In this document: piece by piece, positions 15,586 through 24,726 of the stretch
Numbering within the stretch: position 1 is the first letter of the stretch
How the letters are laid out: the number at the start of each line of letters is the position of its first letter
Origin: Firmicutes bacterium FC7
GTDB taxonomy: Bacteria > Bacillota > Clostridia > Tissierellales > Tissierellaceae
Direction of reading: 5' to 3'
Assembly (NCBI GenBank): GCA_022760735.1
Contig: JAKELU010000008.1
Location: 1,304-65,303, forward strand
Length of the DNA stretch: 64,000 bases
Made by a program: the position numbers and the translations under genes
The notes under the pieces: generated by a model
Told to the model about the DNA's origin: nothing
The model's input: only the letters and a program-made list of their open reading frames with translations
The model's database searches: none

Positions 15586-17559
15586 ATGAATATTGACCAA
15601 CTATCAATTGATACTATAAGGGTATTATCAGCAGAAGCTGTTGAAAAAGCTAAATCAGGACACCCAGGGATGCCTTTAGGTGCAGCACCTATGGCATATA
15701 CACTTTGGTCTAAGGTAATGAAGCATAATCCCAAAAATCCACAATGGATAAATAGAGATAGATTTATCTTATCAGCTGGACATGGTTCTGCACTATTGTA
15801 TTCATTACTGCATCTATTTGAATATGGACTAACAATAGATGATTTAAAAAACTTCAGACAATTGGATAGCAAGACTCCAGGCCATCCAGAATATGGGCAT
15901 ACTATAGGAGTAGAAGCCACTACAGGACCATTGGGACAGGGAATTGCGACAGGTGTTGGAATGGCAATGGCAGAGGCACATCTAGCAGCTAAATTTAACA
16001 CAGAGGATATCAAGTTAATTGATCACTATACTTACATTCTATCTGGTGATGGCTGTTTGATGGAAGGTATAAGCAATGAAGCCGTATCTTTAGCTGGCTC
16101 ACTAAAATTAGGAAAGTTAATTGTATTATATGATTCTAACAAAATAACTATTGAAGGTAATACTGAACTAGCATTTCAAGAAAATGTTAGAGCAAGATTT
16201 GAAGCATTAGGTTGGGAAACACTATATGTAGAAGATGGAAATGATATTAAGAAGATAGAAGAAGCAATTAATCTAGCTAAGAACAATACAGAAAAACCAA
16301 CTTTAATTGAGATTAGAACGGAGATAGGCTATGGAACATCTAAACAAGGTAAAGCATCAGCCCATGGAGAACCATTGGGAGCTGAAGCTCTATCAGAAAT
16401 GAAGGAAATGATAAAGTGGGATTATGATGAGTTTCATGTGCCTGAAGAAGTAAGACAACATATGAATAATATTGTTGAACAAGGAAAAAAAGAAGAAGAA
16501 ATCTGGAATACCAAATTTAAAGAATACAAAGCAAAGTATCCTGAGCTTGCTAAAGAGCTAGAAAGCTGGCTAAACCTTGAGTTACCAATGGATTATCTTG
16601 AATCAGATGAATTCTGGACCTTTGATAAAGCTGTTTCTACAAGAGAAGCATCAGGAATCCTTATAAATAGAATTGCCGAAAGAGTTCCAAATCTAATTGG
16701 GGGCTCAGCAGACTTAGCTCCTTCTAACAAAACAAATATGAAAAACAGAGAGGAATTTTCATCAGAGAACTATAAAGGTTCAAATATCCATTTTGGTGTA
16801 AGAGAGCACGCAATGGCAGCTGCTTTAAATGGGATGGCATTGCATGGTGGATTAAGACCTTATGGTGGAACCTTCTTTATATTCTCAGATTATATGAAAC
16901 CTTCTATGAGATTATCATCACTAATGAATTTACCAGTTACCTATGTATTAACACATGATAGTATAGGTGTTGGTGAAGATGGACCTACTCATCAGCCTAT
17001 AGAACAATTAGCAATCTATAGAGCACAACCTAATTTTATTACATTTAGACCTGCCGATGCTGTAGAAACTGCTGCAGGATGGTATATTGCTTTAACAAGA
17101 AAGCAGACACCTATAGGTTTAGTACTAACAAGACAAGGTCTACCTATATTAGAGGGAACAGGAAAAGAAGCTCTTAAGGGTGGATATATCCTAAGAAAAG
17201 AGAAGGAAAATCTTGATATAATATTAATTGCTACAGGTTCAGAAGTACAGTTAGCTATAGAGGCTGCTAAGATTCTTGAAGAAGGAAATATTGGGGTAAG
17301 AGTTGTAAGCATGCCTTCTATGGAATTATTCGATGAACAAAGTACTGAATATAAAGAGTCAGTGTTACCAAATAATATAAGAAAGAGAATTTCAATTGAA
17401 GCAGGCTCTTCATTTGGATGGCATAAATATGTAGGACTTGATGGCCAAATAATTTCTATAGATACTTTTGGAGCATCTGCACCTGCAAATAAGCTATTCC
17501 AGAAATTTAATTTAACAGTTGAGAACTTAGTAAATACAGCACTTGGATTACTAAAATAA
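15586..17559 (+). CDS. tkt: Transketolase
   Basis: Thiamine-diphosphate enzyme moving two-carbon ketol units in the non-oxidative pentose phosphate pathway. At 657 residues it is full length: [20 protein letters not shown] at the N-terminus, the TPP/Mg motif with [14 protein letters not shown], the Pyr-domain segment [18 protein letters not shown] and [16 protein letters not shown], and a complete C-terminal domain. AGGAGG lies before the ATG and the gene follows tagA by 26 bp, so read-through from the surface-polymer operon is likely. No sign of damage. Confidence 0.97.
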   Translation: MNIDQLSIDTIRVLSAEAVEKAKSGHPGMPLGAAPMAYTLWSKVMKHNPKNPQWINRDRFILSAGHGSALLYSLLHLFEYGLTIDDLKNFRQLDSKTPGHPEYGHTIGVEATTGPLGQGIATGVGMAMAEAHLAAKFNTEDIKLIDHYTYILSGDGCLMEGISNEAVSLAGSLKLGKLIVLYDSNKITIEGNTELAFQENVRARFEALGWETLYVEDGNDIKKIEEAINLAKNNTEKPTLIEIRTEIGYGTSKQGKASAHGEPLGAEALSEMKEMIKWDYDEFHVPEEVRQHMNNIVEQGKKEEEIWNTKFKEYKAKYPELAKELESWLNLELPMDYLESDEFWTFDKAVSTREASGILINRIAERVPNLIGGSADLAPSNKTNMKNREEFSSENYKGSNIHFGVREHAMAAALNGMALHGGLRPYGGTFFIFSDYMKPSMRLSSLMNLPVTYVLTHDSIGVGEDGPTHQPIEQLAIYRAQPNFITFRPADAVETAAGWYIALTRKQTPIGLVLTRQGLPILEGTGKEALKGGYILRKEKENLDIILIATGSEVQLAIEAAKILEEGNIGVRVVSMPSMELFDEQSTEYKESVLPNNIRKRISIEAGSSFGWHKYVGLDGQIISIDTFGASAPANKLFQKFNLTVENLVNTALGLLK

Positions 17560-17577
17560 TTAAAGAAATAAGACAAT

Positions 17578-17603
17578 AAAGCCTGCTAGAAATAGTGGGC
17601 TTT
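17578..17603 (+). terminator. Weak terminator after tkt
   Basis: AAAGCCTGCTA pairs with TAGTGGGCTTT (two G-U) around a GAAA tetraloop. Only a short T run follows, so termination may be partial. Confidence 0.55.
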
Positions 17604-17660
17604 AGCATATATTCCCCTTAATATGAATAAATATTAACTAAGACAAAAGGGGGGATATAA

Positions 17661-18098
17661 TTGAAGAGATATTTGATAGTTGGGTTAATTCTGATTGTCA
17701 TTCTAGGAGCCCTAATAGTTCCTAAAATACTAAAGAGTAATGATAATGAAGTCAGCTTTAAAGTAATAGATAAAGAAGAACTACCTACAGAAATTCAAGA
17801 AGCCTTACCAAAGTACATAATGGAGGAGAGGGCGCTTACTTGTAAGTTTAAGGACGAGATCTTTGTAATAGTTACTAGAGGCGAGAAGAAATCAAAGGGG
17901 TACTTTGTTGATATTGAAAGTATAGAGAAGGAGTACTATGGTGAGGATAAATTTGATTTGGTGGTTAAGGCTAAATTTATAGATCCTAAACCAGATGAAA
18001 TAGTTACACAAGAATATGATTATCCAATAATTGTAGTAAAGACAAATTTAAAGGAGATGCCTCAAGCAGTTCATTTAGATATTGAGTATGCAGATTGA
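17661..18098 (+). CDS. Membrane-anchored protein with PrcB-like C-terminal domain
   Basis: A 145-residue protein with one N-terminal membrane segment (YLIVGLILIVILGALIV) and an external domain. The part from about residue 70 (FVIVTRGEKKSKGYFVDIES to DEIVTQEYDYPIIVVKT) matches the pattern of the PrcB C-terminal domain known from spirochaete protease complexes and many Firmicute surface proteins. Start is TTG 17661 after GGGGGGAT. The role is unknown. It sits between transketolase and a glycosyltransferase and has its own strong terminator. Confidence 0.72.
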   Translation: MKRYLIVGLILIVILGALIVPKILKSNDNEVSFKVIDKEELPTEIQEALPKYIMEERALTCKFKDEIFVIVTRGEKKSKGYFVDIESIEKEYYGEDKFDLVVKAKFIDPKPDEIVTQEYDYPIIVVKTNLKEMPQAVHLDIEYAD

Positions 18099-18128
18099 TG
18101 GGAAGCAAAAATAGCTTCCTATTTTTTT
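18099..18128 (+). terminator. Terminator after the PrcB-like gene
   Basis: Perfect GGAAGC/GCTTCC stem (18101-18119) followed by ATTTTTTT. Confidence 0.9.
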
Positions 18129-18130
18129 GG

Positions 18131-18159
18131 TTTAAATCTATCATTTTAAATGCTATAAT
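18131..18159 (+). promoter_or_regulatory. Promoter of second glycosyltransferase operon
   Basis: TTTAAA, 17 bp, then TGC-TATAAT (18154-18159), a perfect extended -10. A GCAA/TTGC-rich segment (18168-18222) lies between it and the gene and may hold a leader structure. Confidence 0.6.
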
Positions 18160-18273
18160 AAGTTTTAGCAACTTATTGCAGTTGTGTGATGCAATTTCTA
18201 CGCAATTGCTCCGTTGCTTAAATGAATCTTATAAACTTGTCTTATAACACTAAAAGTAAAGGATGGTGATAAG

Positions 18274-19380
18274 ATGCTTAAAGTCTTACACTTATTAAAT
18301 TACCTAGGTAATGGTGGTACAGAAGTATATATACAATCCTTAGCTAAAAAGTTACATAATAAAAAATGTAAGTTTTATATTGCTTATTCAGAAGACGGAA
18401 TAGGCAGAGAAATGTTCCAGGAACTTGGTATAGAGTTAATAAATCTAAACATGAAAAGTCCTTTCGATGTAGGAGCTGCTAAAAACTTAAAGAAGATATG
18501 CAAGGAGCTTTCTATAGATGTAATACATACACATTTCTTAAGAGAAAACTATATAAGTATTTTAAGTAATATCTGTGGGAATACTCCTAAAGTTATTAAT
18601 TCTAGACATATGCTATTTGAGAATTCAAAGTCTGTTATACTTATGAATAAGATATTCACAAGAAAAAATGATTATATTATAGCAGTAAGTCAAAGTGTAA
18701 AAGATCAATTAATATCAGAAGGAATTTCTGAAGATAAGATAAGGCTTATTTATACAGGTATAGACCTAGACGAATGGAATAGTCAATGCACCTTATCATT
18801 TAGAAAAGAATTTAATATCCTTGATGATGAACTACTTATTACTTCGGTTTCAAGATTTTCTGAAGAAAAGGGACATGATTTCTTTTTAGATGTAATTAAA
18901 GATTTTGAAGGGTATGTTAAAGAAAATAATTTATCTATAGGGAAGTACAGATTTGTTCTTGTTGGAGATGGTATCTTACTAGACTCTATGAAGGAAAAGG
19001 CATTTAAACTTGGGATTCAAGATAAAATCATATTTACTGGATTTAGAAGAGATATAAAAAATATACTGAAATCTTCAGACATCTTTATATCCCATTCAAA
19101 GAATGAAGCTTTTGGAATTTCCTTATTAGAAGCAATAGCAGCAAATTTACCAGTTATAACTACAGACAGTGGTGGAACCAAGGAAATTATAAATAATGAT
19201 TTTGAAAATGGAATTTTAGTTGAATTTGGAAATAAGAAAGAAATGGCGTTAAACTTATTAAAATTAATTGAGGATGATTATTTGCGTAATAAAATGAGGG
19301 AAAAGGCCTATGAAATAGTAAAAGATAGATTTACTCTTGATAAAACAGCTGAGAGAACATATAATCTTTATGAAGTTTAA
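18274..19380 (+). CDS. GT4-family glycosyltransferase
   Basis: A 368-residue GT-B enzyme, similar in size and layout to the one at 12563 but clearly distinct in sequence. N-terminal LHLLNYLGNGGTEVYIQSLA and IDVIHTHFLRENYISIL; C-terminal SVSRFSEEKGHDFF, KIIFTGFRRDI, and ISHSKNEAFGISLLEAIAAN with the paired glutamates of GT4. It likely adds a sugar to the same surface polymer handled by the following DUF4330 proteins and the ligase-like protein. Gap to the next gene is 17 bp, one operon. Sugar specificity is unknown. Confidence 0.9.
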   Translation: MLKVLHLLNYLGNGGTEVYIQSLAKKLHNKKCKFYIAYSEDGIGREMFQELGIELINLNMKSPFDVGAAKNLKKICKELSIDVIHTHFLRENYISILSNICGNTPKVINSRHMLFENSKSVILMNKIFTRKNDYIIAVSQSVKDQLISEGISEDKIRLIYTGIDLDEWNSQCTLSFRKEFNILDDELLITSVSRFSEEKGHDFFLDVIKDFEGYVKENNLSIGKYRFVLVGDGILLDSMKEKAFKLGIQDKIIFTGFRRDIKNILKSSDIFISHSKNEAFGISLLEAIAANLPVITTDSGGTKEIINNDFENGILVEFGNKKEMALNLLKLIEDDYLRNKMREKAYEIVKDRFTLDKTAERTYNLYEV

Positions 19381-19397
19381 ACAAAGGAAGGGATAGA

Positions 19398-19886
19398 ATG
19401 CTAGACAAGAATGGAAAGTTATTTGGGAAGATAAGCATAATAGATATAATAATAGTATTAGCAATTATATTTGCCGGTATTTTTGTGGTAAATAAAATAG
19501 GGATTTTTAAGCCTGAAACTATTATTACAAATAGTGGGGACAAGTTAAAAATTACCTTTTATCAGGAAGAAGTAAATAGCTTCACTGCAAATAATGTAGA
19601 AATAGGTGATCCGACTACAGAAACTTTACAAAATATGAGCTTTGGAAATGTTGTAGAAATAGAGGTTGGACCTTCTGTTTCCTGGGGAACTGACAAGGAT
19701 GGAAGACAGGTTAAATCAACTAAGGAAGGTTGGTCATCGATTTCTATAACTATGGAGACAAATGGCAAGTTAGGCCCTAATGGCATAAACATTGGTGGTT
19801 CAAATTATTATATAGGACAGTTTATTACACTTAGAGTGGGGGATTCAATATTTTACGGAAGAATCTCAAATGCTGAAAAGCTTTAG
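19398..19886 (+). CDS. DUF4330 membrane-anchored protein (first copy)
   Basis: A 162-residue protein. Residues 1-12 form a short cytoplasmic lead (LDKNGKLFGKISIID), then one membrane helix (IIIVLAIIFAGIFVV) and a beta-rich outer domain. The lead plus helix matches the DUF4330 family. The outer domain carries GDPTTETLQNMSFGNVVEIE and GPSVSW motifs that recur in the next gene. No enzymatic motif is seen. Its position between a GT4 enzyme and an O-antigen-ligase-like protein points to export or assembly of a polysaccharide. Confidence 0.8.
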   Translation: MLDKNGKLFGKISIIDIIIVLAIIFAGIFVVNKIGIFKPETIITNSGDKLKITFYQEEVNSFTANNVEIGDPTTETLQNMSFGNVVEIEVGPSVSWGTDKDGRQVKSTKEGWSSISITMETNGKLGPNGINIGGSNYYIGQFITLRVGDSIFYGRISNAEKL

Positions 19887-19897
19887 GAGGTATTAGC

Positions 19898-20371
19898 ATG
19901 AAAAGAAAATTTACCTTTATAGATTTTATCATTATTTTAGTAGTAGCTATAGGTATTATAGGGATAAGTGGAAAATTTGAAACAGCAAAAGTAGCTGCAC
20001 CTGTTGGCAAATCTAATGAGGAAATATATATAACATTTTATATTGAGGAAACACCAGACTTTGTAATTGATGCAATATCAATTGGAGATCCTGTAACAGA
20101 ATCAGTACAAGGATCTAACTTTGGAGAAGTTGTAGAAATAAAACCTGGGCCATCCATTTACTGGAAAGAAAATGAAGATGGCCATTTAGTATCATCAAGT
20201 AGAGAAGGATACTCTTCACTTTATTTAAAAATGAAGACCAACGGTATTATTAGTGGAAGTGGTGTATCAATAGATAAGTCTGTTTACTATGTTGGACAGA
20301 CAGTTACTCTATATGCTGGTAATTCTATATTGAAGGATGGCAGAATTTCAGATGCAACCTTAATAGACTAA
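19898..20371 (+). CDS. DUF4330 membrane-anchored protein (second copy)
   Basis: A 157-residue paralogue of the preceding protein: membrane helix near the N-terminus (FIDFIIILVVAIGIIGI), then an outer domain repeating the same landmarks (SIGDPVTESVQGSNFGEVVE, GPSIYW, VYYVGQTVTLYAGNS). The two copies are clearly diverged, so the duplication is not recent. AGGAGG precedes the ATG, 11 bp after copy one, and the stop overlaps the start of the next gene by 1 bp. They may act as a heterodimer, which is inference. Confidence 0.8.
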   Translation: MKRKFTFIDFIIILVVAIGIIGISGKFETAKVAAPVGKSNEEIYITFYIEETPDFVIDAISIGDPVTESVQGSNFGEVVEIKPGPSIYWKENEDGHLVSSSREGYSSLYLKMKTNGIISGSGVSIDKSVYYVGQTVTLYAGNSILKDGRISDATLID

Positions 20372-21822
20372 TGAAAAGGATGAACAGTATGAGAAATTAT
20401 ATTCAAGCTTTACTTAACAACAGCAAAATAATATCATCCTTTAAAGAACCTGACAAACTTAATAGTATATGGGAGGATAGTCTTTTCTATAGATTTTTAA
20501 ATTTAATAATTAATACACCTTTTACATGGCTACAAAAAGTGTACTCAAGACATGAAAGTTTATTTTTATCAAGTATTATAGGTAAAATTTTAATGTTTCT
20601 TGCAAAGCACCTAAATATACTTGTTGGGATGATATTAGTAATAACTATGATAATACCAGATAATAGATGGTATAACTTATATGGAGTAATATTAACTTTT
20701 GGTCTTTTTTTAATGTTTATTATAAAAGTAATTATTACAGAAGACTTAAGGGTTAATTTTAGCAATATTGATTTTACCATAATAATATTTTTTATAAGCA
20801 TTTTTATAGCAGCAGTTACTTCTCTATTTCCTACTGATAGTATAAACTATTTAATATACTATTTTATAACGTTTTTAACACTTGTAATTATAGTTAGCTC
20901 TATAAATTCCTTTGATGAGCTATATAGTATGATAAAGTTAATACTAATTGGAGCCATACTTACAGCTCTATATGGTGCTTATCAATGGCTAGTAGTTGGG
21001 ATAGAGGTAAATCCTTCATTAACGGACTTAACTATAAACCAGGGAATGGGTGGAAGGGTTTATTCAACAATGGGCAACCCAAATATATATGGTGAGCTGC
21101 TAGTACTAACATTACCATTCTTTGGACCAGTTATATTAAATGAAAAGTCAATATTTAAAAAACTCCTATGGGGAGTAATGCTATTACCTGTATTAGTTAT
21201 ATTATTAAAAACAGGTTCGAGATCTGCGTGGATTTCATTTGCGTTTGCAGTTTTTGTATTCGTATTTTTTTGGAATAAGAAATTTGTGCCATATATGATA
21301 TTGGTAGGTCTTTTGGCAATACCATTTTTACCTAGTTCAATCTATAAGAGGATTTTAACAATTTTTAATCCTAATGATACATCACTGCAATACAGGCAGA
21401 GAATCTTAGGACCTGCTTTTTCGATGTTAAAGGATTATTGGATTACTGGAGTAGGCTTAGGTAATAGAGTTTTTGCAGTGATTTATCAAAGATATAAATC
21501 TTTTGGTCTTACTACTGTAGCGCATACACATAATCTTTATGTACAGATTTGGTTAGAAACAGGTGTTATGTCAATATTATCATTTATATACATGATGATT
21601 AGAATGATAAAACATACTTTTGTTGCAATAAGATTTAAAAAGGATAAAAGGCTAAATACTATTTTAGTAGCAGCATTATCAGGAATTTTAGGACTGTGTG
21701 TAATGGGTTTAGCTGATCACGTTTGGTTCTATAATCGAATACTATATATGTTCTGGATAAATGTTGCAATTATTTTAGCGGCATTGAAGTTAATAAGCTA
21801 TGCAGACAAAAAAGAAGCCTAA
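20371..21822 (+). CDS. O-antigen ligase/polymerase-like membrane protein
   Basis: A 483-residue polytopic protein with 10 to 12 predicted membrane helices. The large loop GMGGRVYSTMGNPNIYGELL and the later GVGLGNRVFAVIYQRY and HTHNLYVQIWLETGVMS segments are the landmarks of the Wzy/WaaL (PF04932) ligase-polymerase superfamily. Such proteins polymerise or transfer lipid-linked glycans outside the membrane. It is the last gene of the GT4-DUF4330-DUF4330 operon. The first about 60 residues form a cytoplasmic extension. Confidence 0.87.
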   Translation: MKRMNSMRNYIQALLNNSKIISSFKEPDKLNSIWEDSLFYRFLNLIINTPFTWLQKVYSRHESLFLSSIIGKILMFLAKHLNILVGMILVITMIIPDNRWYNLYGVILTFGLFLMFIIKVIITEDLRVNFSNIDFTIIIFFISIFIAAVTSLFPTDSINYLIYYFITFLTLVIIVSSINSFDELYSMIKLILIGAILTALYGAYQWLVVGIEVNPSLTDLTINQGMGGRVYSTMGNPNIYGELLVLTLPFFGPVILNEKSIFKKLLWGVMLLPVLVILLKTGSRSAWISFAFAVFVFVFFWNKKFVPYMILVGLLAIPFLPSSIYKRILTIFNPNDTSLQYRQRILGPAFSMLKDYWITGVGLGNRVFAVIYQRYKSFGLTTVAHTHNLYVQIWLETGVMSILSFIYMMIRMIKHTFVAIRFKKDKRLNTILVAALSGILGLCVMGLADHVWFYNRILYMFWINVAIILAALKLISYADKKEA

Positions 21823-21846
21823 TTTATACTAATAGGCTTCTTTTTG
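21810..21846. terminator. Bidirectional terminator
   Basis: AAGAAGCCTA and TAGGCTTCTT pair around the ligase stop codon, with a T run on the right and an A run on the left. It separates the ligase gene from the convergent aminotransferase. Confidence 0.85.
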
Positions 21847-21849
21847 TGT

Positions 21850-23040
21850 TTATTTTCTACCTGGATATACTTTTAAAGCTTCTTTAAGTATATGCATTGA
21901 TTTCTTAAGAGCTTCTAAATTAATGCTATATGAAATTCTAATTTCGTCTCTTCCTAACCCTTCTGTTGCATAGAAGTTTTCAGCTGGTGTTATTAAAATT
22001 GTTTCATTATTGATATTGAACTCTTCAAGTAACCAGATAGCAAATTTTTCAGCATCGACTACAGGTAGTTTAGCCATTATGTAAAAAGCACCTAAAGGTT
22101 TTTTACAAATTACCCCCTCCATTTCCTGTAGTGCATTATAAACTAAATCTCTTCTCTTTTTATATTCAATTTTAACTTCTTCCATGTAGGAATCAGGAAC
22201 ATTTATTAGATTAGCTGCCCCAACTTGTTCCAAAGTAGCTACAGATAATCTACTTTGAGCAAGTTTTAACATACCTTTCATTAGATCTTTGTTTTTTGAA
22301 GCAACACAACCAATTCTAGCACCACATGCACTATATCTCTTAGAAATACTATCTATGACAATTACCTTATCTTCAACATCTTCAAAATGTGCAAAGCTTA
22401 TAAAATCCAATCCGTCATATATGAACTCCTTATAAACCTCGTCTGCTATTATAAATAGGTTTTTTTCTAATGCTATTTCCCTTATTAAACTTATTTCAGC
22501 TTCAGAATATACTTTACCAGTTGGATTGCTTGGATTGGTAATTAGCATAGCCTTTGTTTTTGGTGTAACCAAGTTCAATATAGTTGATTTATCTGGAAGG
22601 CTAAATCCACTTTCAGCATTAGTAGTAATTGGAATAATATTTACACCTGCTATTTGTGCTAAGGCATTATAGTTCGAGTAATATGGTTCAGGAATAAGAA
22701 TTTCATCGCCAACATCACATAGAGCTAACATTGAGAATAATAATGCTTCGCTTCCACCATTAGTTATGATAATTTCATCACTGTTAAAGTCTATTTTGTG
22801 TTTATTATAGTATTTAACAAATGAGTTGATTAATTCAGGAACTCCTCTTGAAATTGCATAGGAAAGAACCTTGTCTTCAAAATTGCAAATTGCGGACAAA
22901 TATTCTTTAGGCGTTTCGATATCAGGTTGCCCTATATTTAAAGGATATACATAGATTCCTCTTCTTGTGGCTTCATCAGAATATGGATAAAGTCTTCTGA
23001 TTGGTGATGCTTGAATCATGTTAAGTCTATTAGAAAGCAT
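21850..23040 (-). CDS. Class I/II PLP-dependent aminotransferase
   Basis: A 396-residue fold-type I aminotransferase. Landmarks are NIGQPDIETP, ITNGGSEALLFSM, TNPSNPTGKVYSEAE, ADEVYKEFIYDG and the PLP lysine region SISKRYSACGARIGC. It belongs to the aspartate/aromatic aminotransferase group; substrate is not determined by these motifs. ATG 23040 is chosen because AAAGGAGGTG lies 6 bp upstream and the promoter overlaps the 19-residue longer reading. It is a single-gene unit between its promoter and a shared terminator. Confidence 0.92.
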   Translation of the reverse strand: MLSNRLNMIQASPIRRLYPYSDEATRRGIYVYPLNIGQPDIETPKEYLSAICNFEDKVLSYAISRGVPELINSFVKYYNKHKIDFNSDEIIITNGGSEALLFSMLALCDVGDEILIPEPYYSNYNALAQIAGVNIIPITTNAESGFSLPDKSTILNLVTPKTKAMLITNPSNPTGKVYSEAEISLIREIALEKNLFIIADEVYKEFIYDGLDFISFAHFEDVEDKVIVIDSISKRYSACGARIGCVASKNKDLMKGMLKLAQSRLSVATLEQVGAANLINVPDSYMEEVKIEYKKRRDLVYNALQEMEGVICKKPLGAFYIMAKLPVVDAEKFAIWLLEEFNINNETILITPAENFYATEGLGRDEIRISYSINLEALKKSMHILKEALKVYPGRK

Positions 23041-23068
23041 CAAAACACCTCCTTTAGATATTTTTATT

Positions 23069-23097
23069 ATGATATCACTTAATAAAATAGAATGCAA
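23069..23097 (-). promoter_or_regulatory. Sigma-A promoter of the aminotransferase
   Basis: Minus strand TTGCAT (23092-23097), 17 bp, TATCAT (23069-23074), about 28 bp upstream of the ATG. Confidence 0.75.
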
Positions 23098-23181
23098 TCA
23101 TTTATTTTTCCTTGTAAACATATATTACTACTAGTTAAGTATATTCAAATTTTTAACTATTATTAAAAGGGGGAAAGACAC

Positions 23182-24327
23182 ATGAAAAATCGTAAATTAG
23201 TTATGATACCTGGACCAACACCGGTAGTTAGATCGATTCAAGATCAAATGGGACGAGATACTGTAGCATTTGGGGATCCCAAATTTGTGGAAGATTTTAA
23301 AGGAGTGCTAGTAGACTTAAAAAAATTATGGGGAACTACAGGTGAAGTATTTGTAGTTGCAGGTACAGGTACAATGGCTATGGAAATGGCGATTTCTAAC
23401 ATCCTAAAAAGAGGTGACAACCTTCTGATTATATCGCATGGTTATTTTGGGGACAGGTTCATTGAACTAGCAACAAGAAAAGGTATCAATGTAGATGTAC
23501 TAAGAAGTGAATGGGGAAAGATTGTACCAATAGAAGAAATTGAAGCTAAACTAAGGGAGAAAAATTATCAAGCTATGACAGTAACACATGTAGACACATC
23601 AACTGCAGCTGTGGCACCTATAAAGGAAATAGGTGACATGATGAAAAACTTCCCTGATACCATATACATAGTAGATGGTGTAGCAGCTACTGCCGGAGAA
23701 AGAGAATACGTTGATGAATACAATATTGATATTTTATTAACCGCATCTCAAAAGGCTTTTGGAGTTGCGCCGGGATTAGCTATACTTTGGGCAAGTGAAA
23801 GAGCAATGGAGAGAAGAGCTACTTTGGGTACTATACCAGAATATTATGTAGACTTTGATAAATGGCTTCCAATAATGCATGATACATCAAAATATTATGC
23901 AACACCAGCAGTTAACATGATATGGGCACTTCAGGAATCCATCAAGATTATTAAAGAAGAAGGGCTAGAAAATAGATACGAAAGACATATAAGAAATGCA
24001 AAAGCAATGAGAGCAGCCATTGAAGTGATGGGGTTCTCCATATTGGCAGATAAAGGTAATAGAGCTGCAACTCTTTCGTGTGTTCTATATCCTGATGGAA
24101 TAGATGATGTTAAATTTAGAACTATTCTTGCAGAAGAAGGAGTACAAGTCGCTGGTGGATTAGGTGCCTACGCAGGTAAGATGTTTAGGATAGGGCATAT
24201 GGGAAATATTGACTACCTAGATATGGTAGGAGCAATTTCAGCTATTGAAAGAACACTATTTAGAATGGGCATTGATGTTCTTGGGAAAGGAGTTGAAGCA
24301 TTACAAAGGGGATTGCTAGTTAAGTAA
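23182..24327 (+). CDS. Class V aminotransferase (alanine/serine-glyoxylate type)
   Basis: A 381-residue fold-type I enzyme of the class V group that includes alanine-glyoxylate, serine-glyoxylate and ureidoglycine-glyoxylate transaminases. Landmarks are MIPGPTPVVRSI near the start, VVAGTGTMAMEMAI, THVDTSTAAVAPI, VDGVAATAGE and the PLP lysine in TASQKAFGVAPGLA. It is the first gene of a cassette with a cupin (24 bp on) and a GntP-type permease (24 bp on), suggesting that the permease supplies or exports its substrate. I cannot fix the substrate. Confidence 0.9.
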   Translation: MKNRKLVMIPGPTPVVRSIQDQMGRDTVAFGDPKFVEDFKGVLVDLKKLWGTTGEVFVVAGTGTMAMEMAISNILKRGDNLLIISHGYFGDRFIELATRKGINVDVLRSEWGKIVPIEEIEAKLREKNYQAMTVTHVDTSTAAVAPIKEIGDMMKNFPDTIYIVDGVAATAGEREYVDEYNIDILLTASQKAFGVAPGLAILWASERAMERRATLGTIPEYYVDFDKWLPIMHDTSKYYATPAVNMIWALQESIKIIKEEGLENRYERHIRNAKAMRAAIEVMGFSILADKGNRAATLSCVLYPDGIDDVKFRTILAEEGVQVAGGLGAYAGKMFRIGHMGNIDYLDMVGAISAIERTLFRMGIDVLGKGVEALQRGLLVK

Positions 24328-24351
24328 TTAACAAACAAGGGGGGATACTTT

Positions 24352-24702
24352 ATGATTTTAAAAGCCAACAATATGAAAGTCATAGAGCATGAAGAGTTTT
24401 TAGGTGGAAAAGGAACACTGACAAATACTTACTTCTTAAACAATGAAGATGCTTGTGGCACTGGTAGATTATTTGTTAAAAGTATGCTAAAACCAGGAAG
24501 TTCTATTGGATATCATACGCATAAAGGGGATTTTGAAGTTTACTATATATTGTCAGGAAAAGCTTTAGTTAACGATAATGGTACAGAGCATATTTTAGAG
24601 CCAGGGGATTCAATTCTATGTAGAAATGGTGAATCACATTCCATAGAAAACATTGGTGATACAAACTTAGAATATATAGCTCTAATATTATTTGATAAAT
24701 AA
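24352..24702 (+). CDS. Single-domain cupin protein
   Basis: A 116-residue beta-barrel protein. Cupin motif 1 is intact (GYHTHKGDFEVYYILSGKA, giving the two histidines and the glutamate metal ligands) and motif 2 reads EPGDSILCRNGESHSI with the third histidine, so it should bind a divalent metal. Small cupins of this kind are sugar/acid isomerases, decarboxylases or sensors. GGGGGGAT lies before the ATG. Its role in the aminotransferase-permease cassette is open. Confidence 0.85.
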   Translation: MILKANNMKVIEHEEFLGGKGTLTNTYFLNNEDACGTGRLFVKSMLKPGSSIGYHTHKGDFEVYYILSGKALVNDNGTEHILEPGDSILCRNGESHSIENIGDTNLEYIALILFDK

Positions 24703-24726
24703 AATGCACAAAGGGGGGGCTTGTAA

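Noticed and set aside
24352-24702. Cupin plus class V transaminase as a purine (ureidoglycine) degradation unit
   Set aside because: Ureidoglycine aminohydrolase is a longer two-domain cupin, while this one is a 116-residue single domain. No allantoin genes are nearby and the permease is GntP type.
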